64,000 nt of DNA, from positions 27,647,919-27,711,918 of the forward strand of contig NC_084592.1 of assembly GCF_033807715.1 (NCBI RefSeq), given 5' to 3'. This stretch comes from Cololabis saira. Taxonomy: Eukaryota; Chordata; Actinopteri; Beloniformes; Belonidae. The translations under genes were made by a program, and so were the position numbers. Shown piece by piece: positions 61,243 through 64,000 of the stretch. The stretch's first letter is position 1. Each line of letters starts with the position of its first letter. The notes below the pieces were generated by a model. That model was not told where the DNA came from, did no database searches, and saw only the letters and a program-made list of their open reading frames with translations.

Positions 61243-61366
61243 GGGATAATGCCCGATGAGGTGTACATTATCAGAAATATATGGACGACGCAGGGGCGTG
61301 AACCGTCCGACGCCTCCGTGAAGTCCATATATTTCTGATAATGTACACCTCGAAGGGCATTATCCC
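61243..61366. repeat. Large inverted repeat, about 43-bp arms
   Basis: The left arm (61243-61285) and right arm (61324-61366) are complementary except for about three bases in the middle (ATCAGAAATATATGGA against TCCATATATTTCTGAT). The ~38-bp centre carries a weaker inner repeat (GACGC and GCGTC-like). Such fold-back units are usually non-autonomous transposon parts. No target duplication was identified. Confidence 0.88.
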
Positions 61367-61788
61367 GCTTATACCACGGTCACTTACCAAAAAACATAAA
61401 TATTAAATAAGTTATTCATGCTTTAATGTGTTTTCAGTTGAAATCATTAGTTTTATAACAAGCCCCAGCTGAGCGGCTGAGCGGACTATTTAATCTCTTG
61501 TCTGCAGCCGTTGTAACCTGGTAAGTTACAACGTTTTTTAACAAGCCATAACTCAGTTACCTTGGTAACGGGGGATATTCTAGTCCGCTCAGCTCCGCTT
61601 GGCTATTTTCTTTTCTCTCCTCTTCTGTATCCCAGTCATCAAAATTGTTAAATTCACCAAATAAATTAAAAGAAATTACAAAATCACTCATGTCGCCGTC
61701 CTGCGGTAGCCGGCTCTCCTTCTCTGAATCTCAGTTGCCTCAATAAGGCTCAATAAAGGATGCTTACAAGTCCTAACCTCTCCCATCA
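61367..61788. other. Stretch with a second weak inverted repeat
   Basis: GCTGAGCGGACTA (about 61479) and its complement TAGTCCGCTCAGC (about 61581) form 13-bp arms about 90 bp apart. The centre contains GTTGTAACCTGGTAAGTTAC, itself partly palindromic. This may belong with the preceding hairpin to one DNA element. No gene is seen. Confidence 0.5.
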
Positions 61789-61904
61789 TTGGGCCTCTCA
61801 GACCACAACTGTATACATCTGCTGCCCTCATCCAAGACTGATCTTAAGACGGAGGAAGTTAAGAAAAAGCAATAAAGTCTTGGACTGAGGAATCCATATT
61901 TAAG

Positions 61905-62830
61905 TTTAAGTTTCATTCACACTGACACAGAGGCTCATGTTCACATAGTACTTAATTATGAGTTAACAGTGTGTGAATCAGGTCTCTGGAGAAGCTATTG
62001 AAAGCTTATAGAGGGAGCCCGGATACATACAATTACATACAGTTACAGAATACTTATAATTACAACACAACAAAAACATATCATACATTCATCATACATT
62101 CCATACACAGATTATGTTAGCTCTGATCAATCAATCAGTTACAGGTCCTACCAGTGGTCTCAGGTATATGAACAAAGCTATTTGGTCTTAACTGTTTTTT
62201 AAAGTTGGAGATTCATTTCAACGCCTTTAAGCTCTCGTCAAGCTCGTTCTGGATCTGTGGGCCCTACAAGCAATGGTTCGGCTGGTGATTTTAAGTCTTT
62301 TTTTGCTGTACATGATATGTTTTTTCTGGTTTTATAGTTATGCTGTGGACCACTGATTGGAACAAGCTCAGTCAATCTATCATTAGTTTTTTTTTTTACA
62401 ATCTGGAAGGTCTTTAAGGCGTTTTGGTACACATTTAATTCTGTTAGCCAAAGGAGACCAAAGTGATGGAATAGATGAAATGTGGGGGCATTATACTTGG
62501 ACCATGACGCAGCTCTTATTATCTTCTTCTGAAGGCTTTCAAGTTTCTTAAGATAACTGGGTTAAGAGTTGCACCATATAACATTACAGTAATTAATGTG
62601 CGTGCGGTTCAATGAGAGTTTTGTACATAGTTATGAGTGTGGATAGAGGCCAACATAATTAGACAACATTGTTAGGGGATGCTTTATGTTAAGTTTGTGA
62701 TCTAAGGACTCATCTATAAGGACCTCCAGGAACTTTGTAGAACGTAACCTCATTAACGCTTTATTTTCAATTTTGAGATGATTGTGATCAATTATTGGTA
62801 CAAATTTATTAGGTCTGAACAAAATGAAAT
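61905..62830 (-). mobile_element. LINE 3' fragment inserted in another LINE
   Basis: The minus strand reads NKFVPIIDHNHLKIENKAL, RLRSTKFLEVLIDESLDHKL (62815-62690) and, further on, a VHNYKTR-like tail (HNYKTRKNISC) with SPAEPLLVGP (62320-62255). This is the RT palm end and C-terminal tail of a CR1/jockey-type ORF2. Its 3' end lies near 61905 with short repeats (AAACTTAAACTTAAA on the minus strand). It separates two halves of the plus-strand LINE. Confidence 0.65.
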
Positions 62831-63934
62831 TGCCTCCAGACTATAACTGCACAGTGTACGAATTGTTTAAAGACTCCAGTGGAAGTTATCTGGATAAACA
62901 GACTGATTTGGTGTGTTTTTATGTTACCTTCTGCAGAGACATGATAATACCAACAAAGCAGGTTAAATTGTTCCTGTAAAACAAACCCTGTGTGAACAAG
63001 TTTGTGAGGTCATGTATACAAGAAAAAAAGGTGTTTTTTTAACCAGTGGTCAGTCTCTGAATTCCACAAAGAGCTAAACTTTGAACCTTTGAAAGGCTAA
63101 CATGGCTTGAACTTGCTCATTTTGGTACATCGTAAAAAAAACTATAACTAGCCTCTAAAAATCAAGCTTGTGGCAATCATATTTCTTTTGAAGATTTTAA
63201 GTCTGACATGGAGTTGGCTAACGCTCTAAACTGCTTTTATACTCTTTTTGATTCCTTTCATTTTCCCAAGAAGGTTCAGGAACTTCAGCCTAAATTACAT
63301 TTAAAAAGAAAAGCTGTGCTTTGACATACCACAAAAACACGTTGAAAGTCTCTTTTATTTAAAAGTAAACAGAACTCAAGGCTTGGATAATATTTGATGT
63401 CGTTTGATTAAATATTGTGCAAAAGTACAGAGTCCCATATTTCACCAAATTTTTAACATGCCTTTGCAAATACAACATGTCCCACAAGTTTGGAAAGATG
63501 CTGTGGGTTCTTAATCTTAATCTTGTGGTTTGGGTCCTTGACTTTTTAACTAAGAGAGGGCCAGAGGGAAGGGTGAATGGGGTCCTTGCTGACCAGCTCA
63601 CTTCATCAGCCGGGTCACCACGGCTGTGTTCTCTCACCCTTATTATTTATCTTGTACACTAACATGTGGTGAAGTGAATATGAAAACAGCATCATTATCA
63701 AGTGTGGCGACAATTCTGTCACTGAAGTTAGTGACAGAAAAATGTAATACAGCACAGGCTTGTTGTTAAATAATCTGTTTGGTGGTGTGAGTTTTACCTG
63801 ATCCTAAATTTAACAAGAACAAAAGTTATGGTTACCAATGTTAGAAAAACAATGCACACATGGCCAACCAATGTGTTGAATCACAAATATACCTTGGAAC
63901 CCTCACTGACTCCAAAGTAAAGTTTGAGGAACAC

Positions 63935-63941
<7 letters not shown>

Positions 63942-63970
<29 letters not shown>
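63942..63970. repeat. Poly-A run (29 bp)
   Basis: An uninterrupted A run near the window end, inside degraded LINE sequence. It may be slippage rather than a retroelement tail, since LINE-like coding text resumes after it. Confidence 0.9.
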
Positions 63971-63973
<3 letters not shown>

Positions 63974-64000
63974 CACCGTCTACGCTGTCTGAAGAAACTG

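Larger units (their letters stand above)
61790..64000 (+). mobile_element. Jockey-type LINE, degenerate, interrupted and leaving the window
   Basis: Plus-strand pieces in LINE order. End of the endonuclease domain with the SDH motif: GLSDHNCIHLLPS, then KSWTEES after a shift (61785-61900). Linker: YVTFCRDMIIPTKQVKLF (62925-62980), NKPCVNKFVRS. RT: RVNGVLADQLTSSAGSP, CVLSPLLFILYTN (63560-63665). The last part resembles the post-RT region and contains a poly-A run (63942-63970). It is similar in kind to the LINE at 23036-25631. Stops and shifts are frequent. Confidence 0.75.

Overview
The window looks like teleost fish DNA and holds no host protein-coding gene, rRNA or tRNA that I can support. 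The evidence is the mix of mobile elements: several Tc1-type transposons, L2/CR1- and jockey-group LINEs, L1-clade LINEs, a Gypsy LTR retrotransposon, piggyBac, ZBED-type hAT, PIF/Harbinger elements, and long CA/TG microsatellites. Nearly all recognisable coding sequence belongs to transposons and most of it is broken. I could not name the species.

Layout. 0-13 kb: LINE fragments, three Tc1-type copies (the one at 1146-2797 is complete, with one stop codon), the first copy of a large non-coding repeat (family A, 6182-7707), and a compound CTCA/CA microsatellite. 14-21 kb: an integrase-like gene fragment, a GC-rich retroelement on the minus strand, a 21-bp minisatellite, a tandem duplication, and the longest family A copy. 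23-25.6 kb: a jockey-type LINE split by a Harbinger-like element. 26.7-37 kb: a Gypsy element on the minus strand whose 5' LTR is split by a 5.9-kb L1 with an uninterrupted 1127-residue ORF2. 37.8-43.2 kb: a three-level nest (piggyBac inside a TIR element inside a hAT gene) next to a second, opposite hAT gene. 43.3-44.1 kb: a solo LTR. 44.2-47.7 kb: L2-type LINE, a second GC-rich retroelement copy and a LINE 3' end. 48.9-50.8 kb: a Harbinger-type element with a Myb/SANT-like gene, split by a hAT element. 50.8-54.8 kb: the longest repeat-poor stretch. 54.9-57.8 kb: an L1-clade ORF2 fragment with its 3' tail. 59-60.4 kb: a third family A copy. 61.2-64 kb: a large hairpin and a LINE interrupted by another LINE.

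The elements form a stratigraphy. Target-site duplications read directly give the order of several insertions: L1 after Gypsy, piggyBac after the TIR element after hAT, hAT MITE after Harbinger, and Harbinger MITE after the LINE. In two cases removing the insert and one duplicated target copy restores an uninterrupted reading phase across the junction.

The most unusual material is non-coding. A GC-rich retroelement is present in three progressively 5'-truncated copies and shares its 3' tail with an unrelated L1-type LINE. Family A carries ~128-bp internal tandem units and shares a ~110-bp module with DNA directly upstream of the integrase-like fragment.
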